Shown: positions 8,723 to 16,633 of the stretch, piece by piece
How the letters are laid out: each line of letters opens with the position of its first letter
Position numbering within the stretch: the stretch's first letter is position 1
The notes under the pieces: model-generated
Told to the model about the DNA's origin: nothing
Seen by the model: only the letters and a program-made list of their open reading frames with translations
Database searches by the model: none
NCBI GenBank assembly: GCA_016190375.1
Contig: JACPQR010000044.1
Coordinates: 1-64,000, forward strand
Source of the DNA: Deltaproteobacteria bacterium
GTDB lineage: Bacteria; Myxococcota_A; Polyangia; JACPQR01
DNA length: 64,000 bases
Direction: 5' to 3'
Program-made: the position numbers and the translations under genes

Positions 8723-9382
8723 ATGACGCAGGCCACCACGGCTCGGAGACGCCCCAAGCCTTGCTCCTTGCTCTGGGCCGTGGCGTGCCTGCGCGCCGTC
8801 CTGTTGATCTTCCCGGTCTCCGGCGCCTGCATCCCCGACCTCGGCGAGCCGATCGCGCCCGTGGACGACGCGGGCGCGGACGGCGATGCGGACGCAGACG
8901 CGGACAGCGACGGGGACACCGACGCCGACTCCGACACGGACGCTGACGGTGACGCCGACGGCGACACCGACGGTGACGGCGACGCCGACGGCGACTCGGA
9001 CGCGGACGGCGACGGCGACGGCGACGCAGACGGAGACGCGGATCCTCTGTGCGACGACTCGCCGCCATCCGAGGAGGTGGATCGCTACGTGTGGGCCGAG
9101 AACTTCACTTTCTTCTTCACTCCGGCTGGCTCCGACATCTTCACGCTCTACGTCCCTGCGAACGGCCTGGTCCATTTCTCGCTGGCGGGCTCGCTCAACG
9201 AAGAAGTTCACATCTTCCAGATCATGCTCCCCGAGTGCAACACGCCCGAGGTCGGAATGGGCACGGAGGGCAACGAGGTCTCGTACGACTGGAAGGCACC
9301 GCGAGTGCCCGGCACCTACGTCGCGGGAGGCCGTTGCGCCAACCACGGCGGCATGGAGTTCGACATCGTGGTGGAGGAATGA
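8723..9382 (+). CDS. Lipoprotein with acidic linker and cupredoxin-like (type 1 copper) domain
   Basis: 219 residues. The signal ends in a lipobox SGAC at Cys35. A linker of about 60 residues made almost only of Asp, Gly, Ala, Ser and Thr separates the lipid anchor from a C-terminal domain of about 110 residues. That domain has the layout of a cupredoxin: His163 in EEVHIF, then C205-x2-H208-x2-M211 in the motif RCANHGGM. These are the four expected ligands of a blue copper centre. The same C-x2-H-x2-M spacing is found in the exported proteins at 16634 and 21993. It probably carries electrons between propeller or haem proteins of the block. Copper binding is inferred from the ligand pattern. 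Confidence 0.78.
   Translation: MTQATTARRRPKPCSLLWAVACLRAVLLIFPVSGACIPDLGEPIAPVDDAGADGDADADADSDGDTDADSDTDADGDADGDTDGDGDADGDSDADGDGDGDADGDADPLCDDSPPSEEVDRYVWAENFTFFFTPAGSDIFTLYVPANGLVHFSLAGSLNEEVHIFQIMLPECNTPEVGMGTEGNEVSYDWKAPRVPGTYVAGGRCANHGGMEFDIVVEE
8863..9043 (+). repeat. Asp/Gly/Ala low-complexity linker-coding repeat
   Basis: A run of GAC-GCG/GGC/TCC-type codon pairs encodes an acidic Asp-Xaa linker. Similar linkers occur in the lipoproteins encoded at 45312-45956 and 47451-48338, whose folded domains are unrelated, so the linker appears to be a recurrent spacer in this genome. Confidence 0.85.
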
Positions 9383-10095
9383 GCCACCTGGCGCTCACGA
9401 TGGGGTGGGTGATCTGGGCAGGCACTGGTTGCTCGTCCGCGTCCGACAGCCCCGCCGACGCGGCGCAAGACTCGGGCGCCATGCAGGGTCGTGACTCGGG
9501 CATGCCGCCGCCCGACGGCGCCTCGCATTCCGATGGCGGGGCTCGAGGTGCCGACGCAGGAACTGGAGATTCCGACGGAGGAGCTGGAGATCCCGACGGA
9601 GCAGCCACGCCCGCGGACGCAGGGGCCGCTCTGCCCGACGCGGGCGAGTTCGAGACCTGCCCCGGCGCGGCGGCCGAGCGGAATGGGAATACGGCGTTCG
9701 ACCTCGAGCGCGCGAGCTTCGCCGGGTTCACCGAGCTCCACGTGACGTTCTGCAATCCACTATTCGCCGAGCAGCCAGATCACCTGCTGTTCCGCGTCCT
9801 GATCGATGACCACGAAGGGATGCCGCCCTCAGACCTGACGAGCGGGTCTTACGTGGTGTCGAGCGCTGGCGTCCGGGTCGACGACCGCTTCTCCTGGGAC
9901 GGCACGGACCTCATGATCGGCGAGCACCATGCTGGCGGGTGGCTCACCGCCCCGGCGGCGACCTCCCCGTCGATGGACGATCCAGGGACGCCGCTCATCG
10001 GGCCGGACACCACCTGGATCGAGCTGCACCTCGGTGGGATCGGTGATGGCCAGTACGACCCGTACTTCCGCTGGGACGAGGAGTACCTGCCATGA
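9379..10095 (+). CDS. Lipoprotein of unknown function with Asp/Gly/Ala-rich spacer
   Basis: 238 residues from ATG 9379, which overlaps the upstream stop (ATGA). The lipobox is GTGC at about residue 18. Residues 20-90 form a spacer rich in Asp, Gly, Ala and Pro. The C-terminal 140 residues are a globular domain containing two Cys (ETCPGAAAERNG and VTFCNP), with strand-like segments such as HLLFRVLIDDHEG and WIELHLGG. I do not recognise the family. The overlaps on both sides place it inside the same transcript as the cupredoxin and the Ig-like lipoprotein. Confidence 0.72.
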   Translation: MSHLALTMGWVIWAGTGCSSASDSPADAAQDSGAMQGRDSGMPPPDGASHSDGGARGADAGTGDSDGGAGDPDGAATPADAGAALPDAGEFETCPGAAAERNGNTAFDLERASFAGFTELHVTFCNPLFAEQPDHLLFRVLIDDHEGMPPSDLTSGSYVVSSAGVRVDDRFSWDGTDLMIGEHHAGGWLTAPAATSPSMDDPGTPLIGPDTTWIELHLGGIGDGQYDPYFRWDEEYLP

Positions 10096-10796
10096 CGAGG
10101 GTAGCGATTGCCCTCGCCCTGGTGGCCGGTTGCGGGTTCGACACGCTCGAGCGGGCGCCCGAGCCGCAGCCGGAGACGTTCGACGACCTCGAGGGAGCCG
10201 CCACGATCGAGGGAATCCAGGTCCTTCCGGCGATCATCCATCCCGGCGACCGAGTCACGCTGCGCGAGCCCACGCGCACTCCCCGCGGCCAGCCCGCGGC
10301 CGTGTACATCTGGGGCGCGTGCGACGGCGCCCTCGAGGGGAACGGTTGGGGCCGGGAGACCTCCTGGGTCGCGCCCGCGGAGCCCGGCACGTACGCCGTG
10401 ACCGTGAACATCTCCGCCGTCGGATTCGACGAGCCCTCCCGCGTCATCCCGCTCTGTGTCGTCGGAGACGACGAGGAGTCTTGCCCCGAGCCCGGAGGCG
10501 CCGCCCCGGTGCTCGAGTCGCTCACGGCCAGCCCGGGATCGTTCGTGCAGGCGCAGGAGTGCGCGGGGCCGTGCGAGACGGCCCTCGATGCCGGCGTCGG
10601 CGCCGCCGACGGGAACGAGCTTCGTTACCTGTGGACCACGCGAGGGGGCAACGTCGTCGGCGACGGCGCTGCCGTCCGCTGGCTCCTACCAGCGGTGGGC
10701 TGCTGCACCGAGAGCTTCACCGCCGCGATCACCGTCTGCGGCGGGACGGGAACCGCGGCGACAGGGCAGGTCAATGTGGTGGTCATCCCTGGTTAG
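10092..10796 (+). CDS. Lipoprotein with two Ig/PKD-like domains
   Basis: 234 residues from ATG 10092 (ATGA overlap with the previous stop; GAGGAG 7 bases upstream). The signal is short, with lipobox VAGC. The mature protein reads as two beta-sandwich domains: residues about 45-120 (EGIQVLPAIIHPGDRVTL...WVAPAEPGTYAVTVN) and about 140-230 (LESLTASPGSFVQ...YLWTTRGGNVVGDG...VNVVVIPG). This layout is typical of PKD or bacterial Ig modules. The second domain has five Cys, probably disulphide-bonded. The role is probably structural or adhesive at the outer membrane. Its last 23 bases overlap the next, tiny lipoprotein gene. Confidence 0.75.
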   Translation: MTRVAIALALVAGCGFDTLERAPEPQPETFDDLEGAATIEGIQVLPAIIHPGDRVTLREPTRTPRGQPAAVYIWGACDGALEGNGWGRETSWVAPAEPGTYAVTVNISAVGFDEPSRVIPLCVVGDDEESCPEPGGAAPVLESLTASPGSFVQAQECAGPCETALDAGVGAADGNELRYLWTTRGGNVVGDGAAVRWLLPAVGCCTESFTAAITVCGGTGTAATGQVNVVVIPG

Positions 10797-10977
10797 GGCG
10801 CTCGCGCTCGCGCTCGTCTGCACCGGCGGCTGCGCCGGAATGTCGGCCACGCGGACTCTTCTGTCCGAGAGCAGCCCCAACGTTCGCCGCTGCGAAGAGA
10901 TCCAGTCGGAGCTCGACGCGGAGGACGAGGCCGGCGCGCTCGGCGTCAAGGGCGGCTGTCCGGTGTGCCAGTGGTGA
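10774..10977 (+). CDS. 67-residue lipoprotein ending in a CxxC motif
   Basis: It starts at ATG 10774 inside the end of the preceding gene in another frame. The signal LVRALALALVCTGGC ends in a good lipobox (TGGC at Cys20). The mature peptide is only about 48 residues, acidic and Ser-rich, and ends CPVCQW. A C-terminal CxxC could bind a metal or form a redox disulphide. The stop overlaps the GTG start of the downstream barrel gene, so the peptide is probably made with that barrel, perhaps as an accessory lipoprotein. No family is recognised. Confidence 0.68.
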   Translation: MWWSSLVRALALALVCTGGCAGMSATRTLLSESSPNVRRCEEIQSELDAEDEAGALGVKGGCPVCQW

Positions 10978-12155
10978 GTCATCCATACGTGGCGGCGCTT
11001 GCCGCCGTCCTGTCGTCCGCTGCCCCCGGAGTCGCCTCGGCCGGGCCTCTGGACATGGCCGGCTTCGACGTGACCGCGGGAGCGCGCCTTGCCGTCTCGT
11101 ACGACGACGGACCGCTGGTCGGGCGGCGAGGCCAGTTCCTCGGCGCGGTGGCCTCGTCCGAGGAGCAGCGGGACTTCGCGGTCGTTCCGAGGCTCGACCT
11201 CTCGCTAGGTCGCCGGCTCGGGTGGGGAAACAGCGTGACCGCCGAGGCGCGAATCGAGCGGCCGGTCTACCGGACCATCGAGGACCTGACCGCTCTCGAT
11301 GCCACGCTCCGGCTCACCGTTGACGAGCATCTGGGCGAGCTGAAGCTGAGCCCGGGGCTCGGTCTGCGGTTCCACGGCGAGCTCCCCGAGTGGTCCTACC
11401 GCATCGTGGAGCCCGCGCTGGCCGCGTCCTACACGTTCGACTTCGGCCTGATGGCGGCTGTGAGCTATCGCTTCACTGCCCAGAGGTTCGCGCGGACCGC
11501 CGGCGGAAACGCTCAGCCCCGCAACAGCTACGCCAACATCGACTTTCAGGGACACGTGGCGGAGCTCGACCTGCGCCTGTGGCCGCTCCAGGGCCTGCGG
11601 CTTCGCCTGGTCACGGACGTCCACTCCACGTGGTACGGCAACAACACCAGCACGACGCTCGCCGACTACGTCGATCTATCGCCGGGCTCGCCCCGGATGG
11701 ATCGGGGCGGTGGGGCGACGGTCGAGGTCCTCGTGGCGCCCTTCGCCGCGCTTCTCGTCAGCGCCGGAGCGCGCCGCGAGATCGCCGGCTCGAACAGCGA
11801 CGCCTTCAGGTTCGATGCGCTGCACGGCCTCGGGACCGCGTTTCTGACTCTCGGAGGGCGGCACAGCCTCTACGCTGCCGTGGACTACGGCCGGTACGAC
11901 TTCCCCGACGCGCGCTTCGACCGGCGCTACGACAACACGCGGCAGGATTTCCGTCGGGAGGTCCGACTCGCGTACACGTTCGAGCTGAGCGAGACCGCGC
12001 GGGCGCAGGTGAGCTTCCGGCGCGACGACGCTGTCTCGAACGACTGCGCGGACTTCGATCCCGAGCGCGACGCCAACGGGCTGCCCGTCTACTCCAAGAG
12101 CTACTCCTGCTACGGCCGCACGCGTGCGGAGGCGTTCTTCGAGGTGGAGATCTGA
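10974..12155 (+). CDS. Outer-membrane beta-barrel protein (DUF3570-like layout)
   Basis: 393 residues from GTG 10974 (GTGA overlap) or GTG 10965. The signal peptide has the core AALAAVLSSAAPGVASA. The mature chain is made of alternating amphipathic strands, for example RLAVSYDDGPL, RLDLSLGRRLGWGNSVTAEARIE split across turns, and EVRLAYTFELSETARAQVSF. The C-terminal residue is Ile preceded by FFEVE, compatible with barrel insertion. Tyr, Arg and Asp are enriched in turns, and there is a Cys pair near the C-terminus. It resembles the large barrels seen beside small CxxC lipoproteins in other Gram-negatives, which would fit the preceding 67-residue lipoprotein. No haem motif is present. A porin or conduit role is inferred. 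Confidence 0.72.
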   Translation: MSHPYVAALAAVLSSAAPGVASAGPLDMAGFDVTAGARLAVSYDDGPLVGRRGQFLGAVASSEEQRDFAVVPRLDLSLGRRLGWGNSVTAEARIERPVYRTIEDLTALDATLRLTVDEHLGELKLSPGLGLRFHGELPEWSYRIVEPALAASYTFDFGLMAAVSYRFTAQRFARTAGGNAQPRNSYANIDFQGHVAELDLRLWPLQGLRLRLVTDVHSTWYGNNTSTTLADYVDLSPGSPRMDRGGGATVEVLVAPFAALLVSAGARREIAGSNSDAFRFDALHGLGTAFLTLGGRHSLYAAVDYGRYDFPDARFDRRYDNTRQDFRREVRLAYTFELSETARAQVSFRRDDAVSNDCADFDPERDANGLPVYSKSYSCYGRTRAEAFFEVEI

Positions 12156-12156
12156 G

Positions 12157-13230
12157 ATGAGCCCCCGCGCGCGCGCCAGATGGATCGGAGCCGTGTTCCT
12201 GTCGGCTGCGGCCGGGTGCGGCGGCGACGACTCCGGCGGACGCGAGATCGAGCAGACCGTCCTTGGCTGCGACCCCGCGGCGACCGGCTGGACGGTGTGG
12301 GCGCCGAACCAGGGCATCGAGAGGGACAGCGTGTTCGTCCTGCGGCCGACCGAGGACGCGACCGGCGCGGTCGGCGCGGAGATCCTGGCGGAGATCCCGG
12401 CGGGGCGTTCTCCACACAACATCGGGTTCACGCCGGATGGGCGGAGAGCCTACGTCGCGAACCTCACCGACCCTCAGCGAAACGGAACCGTCTCGGTCAT
12501 CGACACCCGGACCTACGACTTGGTCGCGACCGTCGAGGCCGGCGTGATGCCCCACTGGGCTGCCGTCACGCCCGATGGCCGGTTCGCATGGGTGGCGAAC
12601 GTGGGCGCGAGAGAAGTGACGATCGTCGACACCGGCACGAACCAGGTCGTGGGCTCGGTCGAGACCGGTCAGGACCCCGCGCAGATCGAGTTTGCACCCG
12701 ACGGAGCCAAGGCCTGGGTCTCGAACGGCGAGGAGGGAACGGTCGCGGTCGTCGACGTGGCGGCGCGGCAGGTCGTCACGACCGTGCGCACGGGCCACGG
12801 CTCGATGGGGCTCGAGCTGAGCAACGACGGCCGCTTCCTCTTCGAGACCGAGCCGCGCGACGACCGCGTGTCCGTCATCGACGCCGCGACCGACACGATC
12901 ATCGACGTCCTGACCTTCGGCGGCACGCTGCTCGAGCCGCACGGGATCGGCGTCGCCGGGGGCGAGGTGCTCGTCACGAACGCGACCGCCGACTCGCTCG
13001 CTTTCGTGGATTCTCGGACGTTCGAACGCGTCGCGTCCGTGGCCGTGCCGGGGCGGCCGCAGGCCGTGGCCGTCTCACCCGATTGCCGCCGCGCGTACCT
13101 GACCATGCAGGACGCGGCCGCGATCGCGGTGGTGGATGTCACCGAGCGCCGCCTCATCGGCACGATCGACATGGGGATCGGCAACGTCCACGGCATCGCG
13201 GTGCTGCCGGGGCCGGAGGCGGGAGACTAG
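12157..13230 (+). CDS. YVTN-type beta-propeller lipoprotein
   Basis: 357 residues from ATG 12157, preceded by GAGGTGGAG. The lipobox is AAGC. About seven YVTN-like blades are visible, with repeats such as PHNIGFTPDGRRAYVAN, WAAVTPDGRFAWVANVG, QIEFAPDGAKAWVSN and AVAVSPDCRRAYLTMQ. YVTN propellers are found in cytochrome d1-like enzymes, quinohaemoprotein subunits and surface-layer proteins. No haem or HHM site is seen, so a scaffold or partner-binding role is more likely than catalysis. It is one of four propeller lipoproteins in the block, and it is co-directional with the next gene after a 3-base gap. Confidence 0.85.
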   Translation: MSPRARARWIGAVFLSAAAGCGGDDSGGREIEQTVLGCDPAATGWTVWAPNQGIERDSVFVLRPTEDATGAVGAEILAEIPAGRSPHNIGFTPDGRRAYVANLTDPQRNGTVSVIDTRTYDLVATVEAGVMPHWAAVTPDGRFAWVANVGAREVTIVDTGTNQVVGSVETGQDPAQIEFAPDGAKAWVSNGEEGTVAVVDVAARQVVTTVRTGHGSMGLELSNDGRFLFETEPRDDRVSVIDAATDTIIDVLTFGGTLLEPHGIGVAGGEVLVTNATADSLAFVDSRTFERVASVAVPGRPQAVAVSPDCRRAYLTMQDAAAIAVVDVTERRLIGTIDMGIGNVHGIAVLPGPEAGD

Positions 13231-13233
13231 GCG

Positions 13234-14448
13234 ATGCCCTGGACGCGCGTCACTGCGACGATCCCTCTGCTGGCCGGGGTGCAGGCCGGTTGCCTGCCCG
13301 ACCTGCCCGAGGCGCCGCCCGATGAGTGCCCGCACGCTTCCTATGAAGCGAATCCCTGCGCTCCCGCGGAGGCGGCCCCCTGGCCGACCTTCCACCACGA
13401 CGTACGCCACACCGGACAGAGCCCCTTCACGGCCGCGCCCGAAGGCTCGGCGAGGTGGACCTTCCCATCCGGCCACGAGATCCACGGCTCGCCCTCGGTG
13501 GGCGCGGACGGCACGGTGTACTTCGGCGGCCACGACGGGCTCCTGCATGCTCTTGGCCCCGGCGGAGTCGAGCGTTGGTCGGCCGTTCTCGGGGAGATCC
13601 ATTCATCGGTGGCGATTCGCGCGGACGGCGTCCTGTACGTCGCGTCCGAGGAGCCGGGGCTGCTCTACTTCTACGCGGTCAATCCCGACGGCGAGGTTCG
13701 CTGGCAACTCCCCGTCGAGGGCGAGATCCACTCGTCGGCGACGATCGCGCCGGGCGGCACCGTTTACTTCTGCTCTCACGACGGCAACCTCTACGCGGTC
13801 TCGCCCGACGGCGCGGTCCGCTGGACCTACGACGTCGGCGAGTGTCACTCGTCGCCTGCCCTGGGGGACGACGGCACGGTCTTCGTGGGGTCCGAGGAGA
13901 GGAACCGTCTGTACGCGATCCGCGTGGACGGCGCGTTCCGTTGGGACTTCGAGGTCGGGGGCCCCGTCGAGACGTCGGCGGCGATCGACGCCGACGGCAC
14001 CATCTACTTCGGGGCGAGCGACGGCAAGGTGTACGCGGTCCTTCCCGACGGTACGAAGGCGTGGGAGTTCGAGACGGGTGGCGACGTCGTGTCGTCGCCC
14101 GCCATCTCCCCCGGTCGCCCGGTCGGGGGCCCCGGGTGCGTCGCAGGCGTGATCTTCGTGGGCTCGCGCGACGGCAGGCTCTACGCCTTGTCTCCTGACG
14201 GCCAGGAGCGCTGGACCTTCCAGACCGGAGCGCCGATCTCGTACTCGTCGCCCGTCGTCGGCGCGAACGCGATGGTCTACATCGGCTCGCGCGACGGCAA
14301 GCTCTACGCGATCGACTGCGACGGGAACCTGAAGTGGGAGGTCGAGACGCAGGGTGCGATCTCGAGCTCCTCGCCGGCGATCGGAGCGGACGGGACCATC
14401 TACGTGGGCTCCGACGACGGGACGCTCTACGCCATCGGAGGAGGCTGA
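13234..14448 (+). CDS. PQQ-like (BamB/quinoprotein-fold) eight-bladed beta-propeller lipoprotein
   Basis: 404 residues. The signal is short, with lipobox QAGC near residue 20. After the motif WPTFHHDVRHTG, characteristic of PQQ-like repeat proteins, eight blades follow, each with a GTVYFGSxDGxLYAL-like strand and a downstream Trp (RWTF, RWSA, RWQL, RWTY, RWDF, AWEF, RWTF, KWEV). This is the fold of quinoprotein dehydrogenases and of BamB. No obvious PQQ-binding vicinal Cys pair is seen, so it may be non-catalytic. It lies 3 bases after a YVTN propeller and 1 base before a dihaem cytochrome, so an electron-transfer partnership is plausible. Confidence 0.86.
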   Translation: MPWTRVTATIPLLAGVQAGCLPDLPEAPPDECPHASYEANPCAPAEAAPWPTFHHDVRHTGQSPFTAAPEGSARWTFPSGHEIHGSPSVGADGTVYFGGHDGLLHALGPGGVERWSAVLGEIHSSVAIRADGVLYVASEEPGLLYFYAVNPDGEVRWQLPVEGEIHSSATIAPGGTVYFCSHDGNLYAVSPDGAVRWTYDVGECHSSPALGDDGTVFVGSEERNRLYAIRVDGAFRWDFEVGGPVETSAAIDADGTIYFGASDGKVYAVLPDGTKAWEFETGGDVVSSPAISPGRPVGGPGCVAGVIFVGSRDGRLYALSPDGQERWTFQTGAPISYSSPVVGANAMVYIGSRDGKLYAIDCDGNLKWEVETQGAISSSSPAIGADGTIYVGSDDGTLYAIGGG

Positions 14449-14449
14449 G

Positions 14450-15385
14450 GTGCGCGCGATCCTGATGCTCGTGACTCTGTGTGCGGCGGGATGTGCGACC
14501 TTGACCGCCCGGCCGGGCCCGGCGAACACCTCGGCCGCCCGCGGCGAGCGCGTCTACCGGCTGTATTGCTCGACCTGCCACGGCGATCGGGGCGACGGGA
14601 ACGGGCCGACCGGCAGGCGGTACGGCCCCCCCTATCCCCGTGACTTCACGACCGGGGTGTTCCGATTCCGATCGACCGCGAGCGGCCAGCTCCCGCTCCA
14701 CCGCGACCTGGTCCGGACGATCACCCGCGGCATGCCCGGCTCGATCATGCCGGCCTGGGGGCGCGTGCTCCCGCCGTCCGACGTCGATGCCGTCGCCACC
14801 TTCATCGAGGGGTTCTCGGCGAGGTTCCACGACGAGCCCGAGGCCCGGCGCGCCAAGGTCCGGATTCCCCACGCGCCCGCGGCGTCTGCCGGCGCTGTCC
14901 GGCGCGGGCGGTTCATCTATCTGGCGATGAAGTGCTGGGAATGTCACGGACTCGGGGGCGAGGGCGATGGCCATTCGGTCCCGACCCTCGTGACCGATAC
15001 CCGCGAACCGATCGTGCCGAACGACTTCACCGCGTCGATCTTCAAGGGAGGCGGCAGCGCGCACGCGATCTATCGAACCATGATGACCGGTCTCGACGGC
15101 ACGCCGATGCCTTCCTACCAGGACACGCTCCTGGTCATCCGTGAGGTCGAGCAGAACCTGTCCCCGCTGAGGAGCGAGATCAGCCCTCAGGAGCTGGCGG
15201 CGCTGCGGCGATTCGTCGCGAGGCAGTCACCGGCGAGCGAATTCTACGCCCTCGACGAGCGAGAGCAGGCGCGCAGGGCGGAGGGCTGGCGCTGGGACCT
15301 CGTGGCGTACGTACGGAGCCTCGGGTCGCGGCCCCACTTCTGGCGGCGCTTCCTCGGGCTGGGCGAGCCAGGAGGTGCACCGTGA
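14450..15385 (+). CDS. Dihaem cytochrome c lipoprotein
   Basis: 311 residues from GTG 14450, with GGAGGAGG 5-6 bases upstream. The signal ends in lipobox AAGC. There are two cytochrome c domains: CSTCH at residues 40-44, followed by GDRGDGNGPTG and a candidate Met ligand in the MPGSIMPAWG segment; and CWECH at residues 162-166, followed by GLGGEGDGHS and MPSYQD. This is the usual layout of class I dihaem electron carriers. It should be tethered in the periplasm by the lipid, and it is the only free dihaem carrier in the exported block. The stop overlaps the GTG of the SBP56-like gene, which suggests that the cytochrome accepts electrons from that propeller (inference). Confidence 0.88.
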   Translation: MRAILMLVTLCAAGCATLTARPGPANTSAARGERVYRLYCSTCHGDRGDGNGPTGRRYGPPYPRDFTTGVFRFRSTASGQLPLHRDLVRTITRGMPGSIMPAWGRVLPPSDVDAVATFIEGFSARFHDEPEARRAKVRIPHAPAASAGAVRRGRFIYLAMKCWECHGLGGEGDGHSVPTLVTDTREPIVPNDFTASIFKGGGSAHAIYRTMMTGLDGTPMPSYQDTLLVIREVEQNLSPLRSEISPQELAALRRFVARQSPASEFYALDEREQARRAEGWRWDLVAYVRSLGSRPHFWRRFLGLGEPGGAP

Positions 15386-16599
15386 GGCTGCTTCGGAAGA
15401 TCTGGGTGCTCGTGCTTGGCGTCTGCGCGAGCGTGTGGCTCGGGTGCGGGGAGCCCGACACGGAGATCGAGGAGAGCTACCTCCACGTCTGGGCCGGACC
15501 CAGGCGGCCCCATGACGGGCTCGAGACGCCGCCGGGAAACGATGTCCTCATCACGGTCGATCTGCGGACGCGCCGCGCCGTCCACGTGCTCGACGTCGGC
15601 TCGGCGAACAACGAGCCGCACCACATGATGCGATGTGGCGAGCGGCTCTTCGCCGGCGGGCTCTTCTCCGGCAGGGTCTTCGTCTTCGACCTCGCCACAC
15701 CGGAGCGGCCCGCGCTCGAAGCCACACTCGAAGGCGCGGAAGTGGGCCTCGGGGTGGCTGACGACTTCATGTGCATGCAGGACGGGAGCGTCGTCGCCAC
15801 CATGATGGGCGACGCTGCGGGAGGGAGCCCAGGGGGAATGCTACGGATCGACCCCGACCTGACCTTCCACGGCATCCTCCCGCAGGGCGCACCCGAGGGA
15901 TGCAATCCCCACGGACTCGACGTCGACATGGAGCGGGGCCTCCTGGTCACGACCGACCTGATGGAGCTCGCCTCAGTGGCGTCGGAGCCCCCGGCGCCCG
16001 CCGTGCGCGACACGATACGGATCTGGGATGCGGACAGCCTCGAGGTCACCGACACCGTCCAGGTCTGCTGCGGCCCGATGGAGGCTCGCTTCGTCCCGGG
16101 CGATCCGGACGGCAGGATACTCGTCGCCTGCATGGCGGACGGCGCCTTCGGCCTCGTGGAGCCCGGCGCCGACGGCAAATGGGGATGGCGTCCGCTCCTC
16201 GATGTCGACGGTGCCGACGAGCTCGTGGCGTTTCCCGGAATCACCAGGCTGTCGCCCGATGGCCGGACGGTATGGATGGCCCTGTCCGGCTACGGCGAGG
16301 TCAGGCGTTACGACATCGCCGACCCCTCGGGGCCCGTGCTCGAGGCGACCGCCACCGTCGGCAAGGGCGCCCACTTCATGACGTTCAGCGACGACGGTGA
16401 GCGCGGCTACGTGTCCGACTACGTCGTCCAGCGCCTCGAGGCGGTCACCGGCATGGCGCCGGCTGACGACAAGGTCTGGCGATTCGACACGGCCACCATG
16501 AAGGCCGAGGTCATCCTGGACGTCAGAGACGAGGGCGACGATCCGTTGCTGGCGGGCAGGCTTCCGCTGCAGCCGCATGGTCTCGCGCTTCACAACTAG
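15382..16599 (+). CDS. SBP56 / methanethiol-oxidase-like beta-propeller lipoprotein
   Basis: 405 residues from GTG 15382, with an excellent AGGAGGTG site 5 bases upstream. The lipobox is WLGC. The order of motifs follows selenium-binding protein 56: NEPHHMMRCG (His80, His81), FSGRVFVFDL, NPHGLDVDM, IRIWDADSLEV, MEARFVPGDPDG, FPGITRLSPDGR and EVRRYDIADPSGP. In characterised bacterial members the His-rich site binds copper and the enzyme oxidises methanethiol in the periplasm. The N-terminal Cys-rich segment typical of the eukaryotic and plant proteins is missing, and this copy is a lipoprotein. Coupling to the dihaem cytochrome and to a cupredoxin downstream supports a copper-dependent oxidoreductase. 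The actual substrate is open. Confidence 0.78.
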   Translation: MRLLRKIWVLVLGVCASVWLGCGEPDTEIEESYLHVWAGPRRPHDGLETPPGNDVLITVDLRTRRAVHVLDVGSANNEPHHMMRCGERLFAGGLFSGRVFVFDLATPERPALEATLEGAEVGLGVADDFMCMQDGSVVATMMGDAAGGSPGGMLRIDPDLTFHGILPQGAPEGCNPHGLDVDMERGLLVTTDLMELASVASEPPAPAVRDTIRIWDADSLEVTDTVQVCCGPMEARFVPGDPDGRILVACMADGAFGLVEPGADGKWGWRPLLDVDGADELVAFPGITRLSPDGRTVWMALSGYGEVRRYDIADPSGPVLEATATVGKGAHFMTFSDDGERGYVSDYVVQRLEAVTGMAPADDKVWRFDTATMKAEVILDVRDEGDDPLLAGRLPLQPHGLALHN

Positions 16600-16633
16600 C
16601 GACGGCGAAAACGGCCGGAAGGAGATTGCAGTC

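Noticed and set aside
6482..9346. 954-codon minus-strand open frame opposite the Cys-repeat and cupredoxin lipoproteins
   Set aside because: Val/Arg/Asp repeats only mirror the Asp-rich linker codons; there is no start signal or domain.
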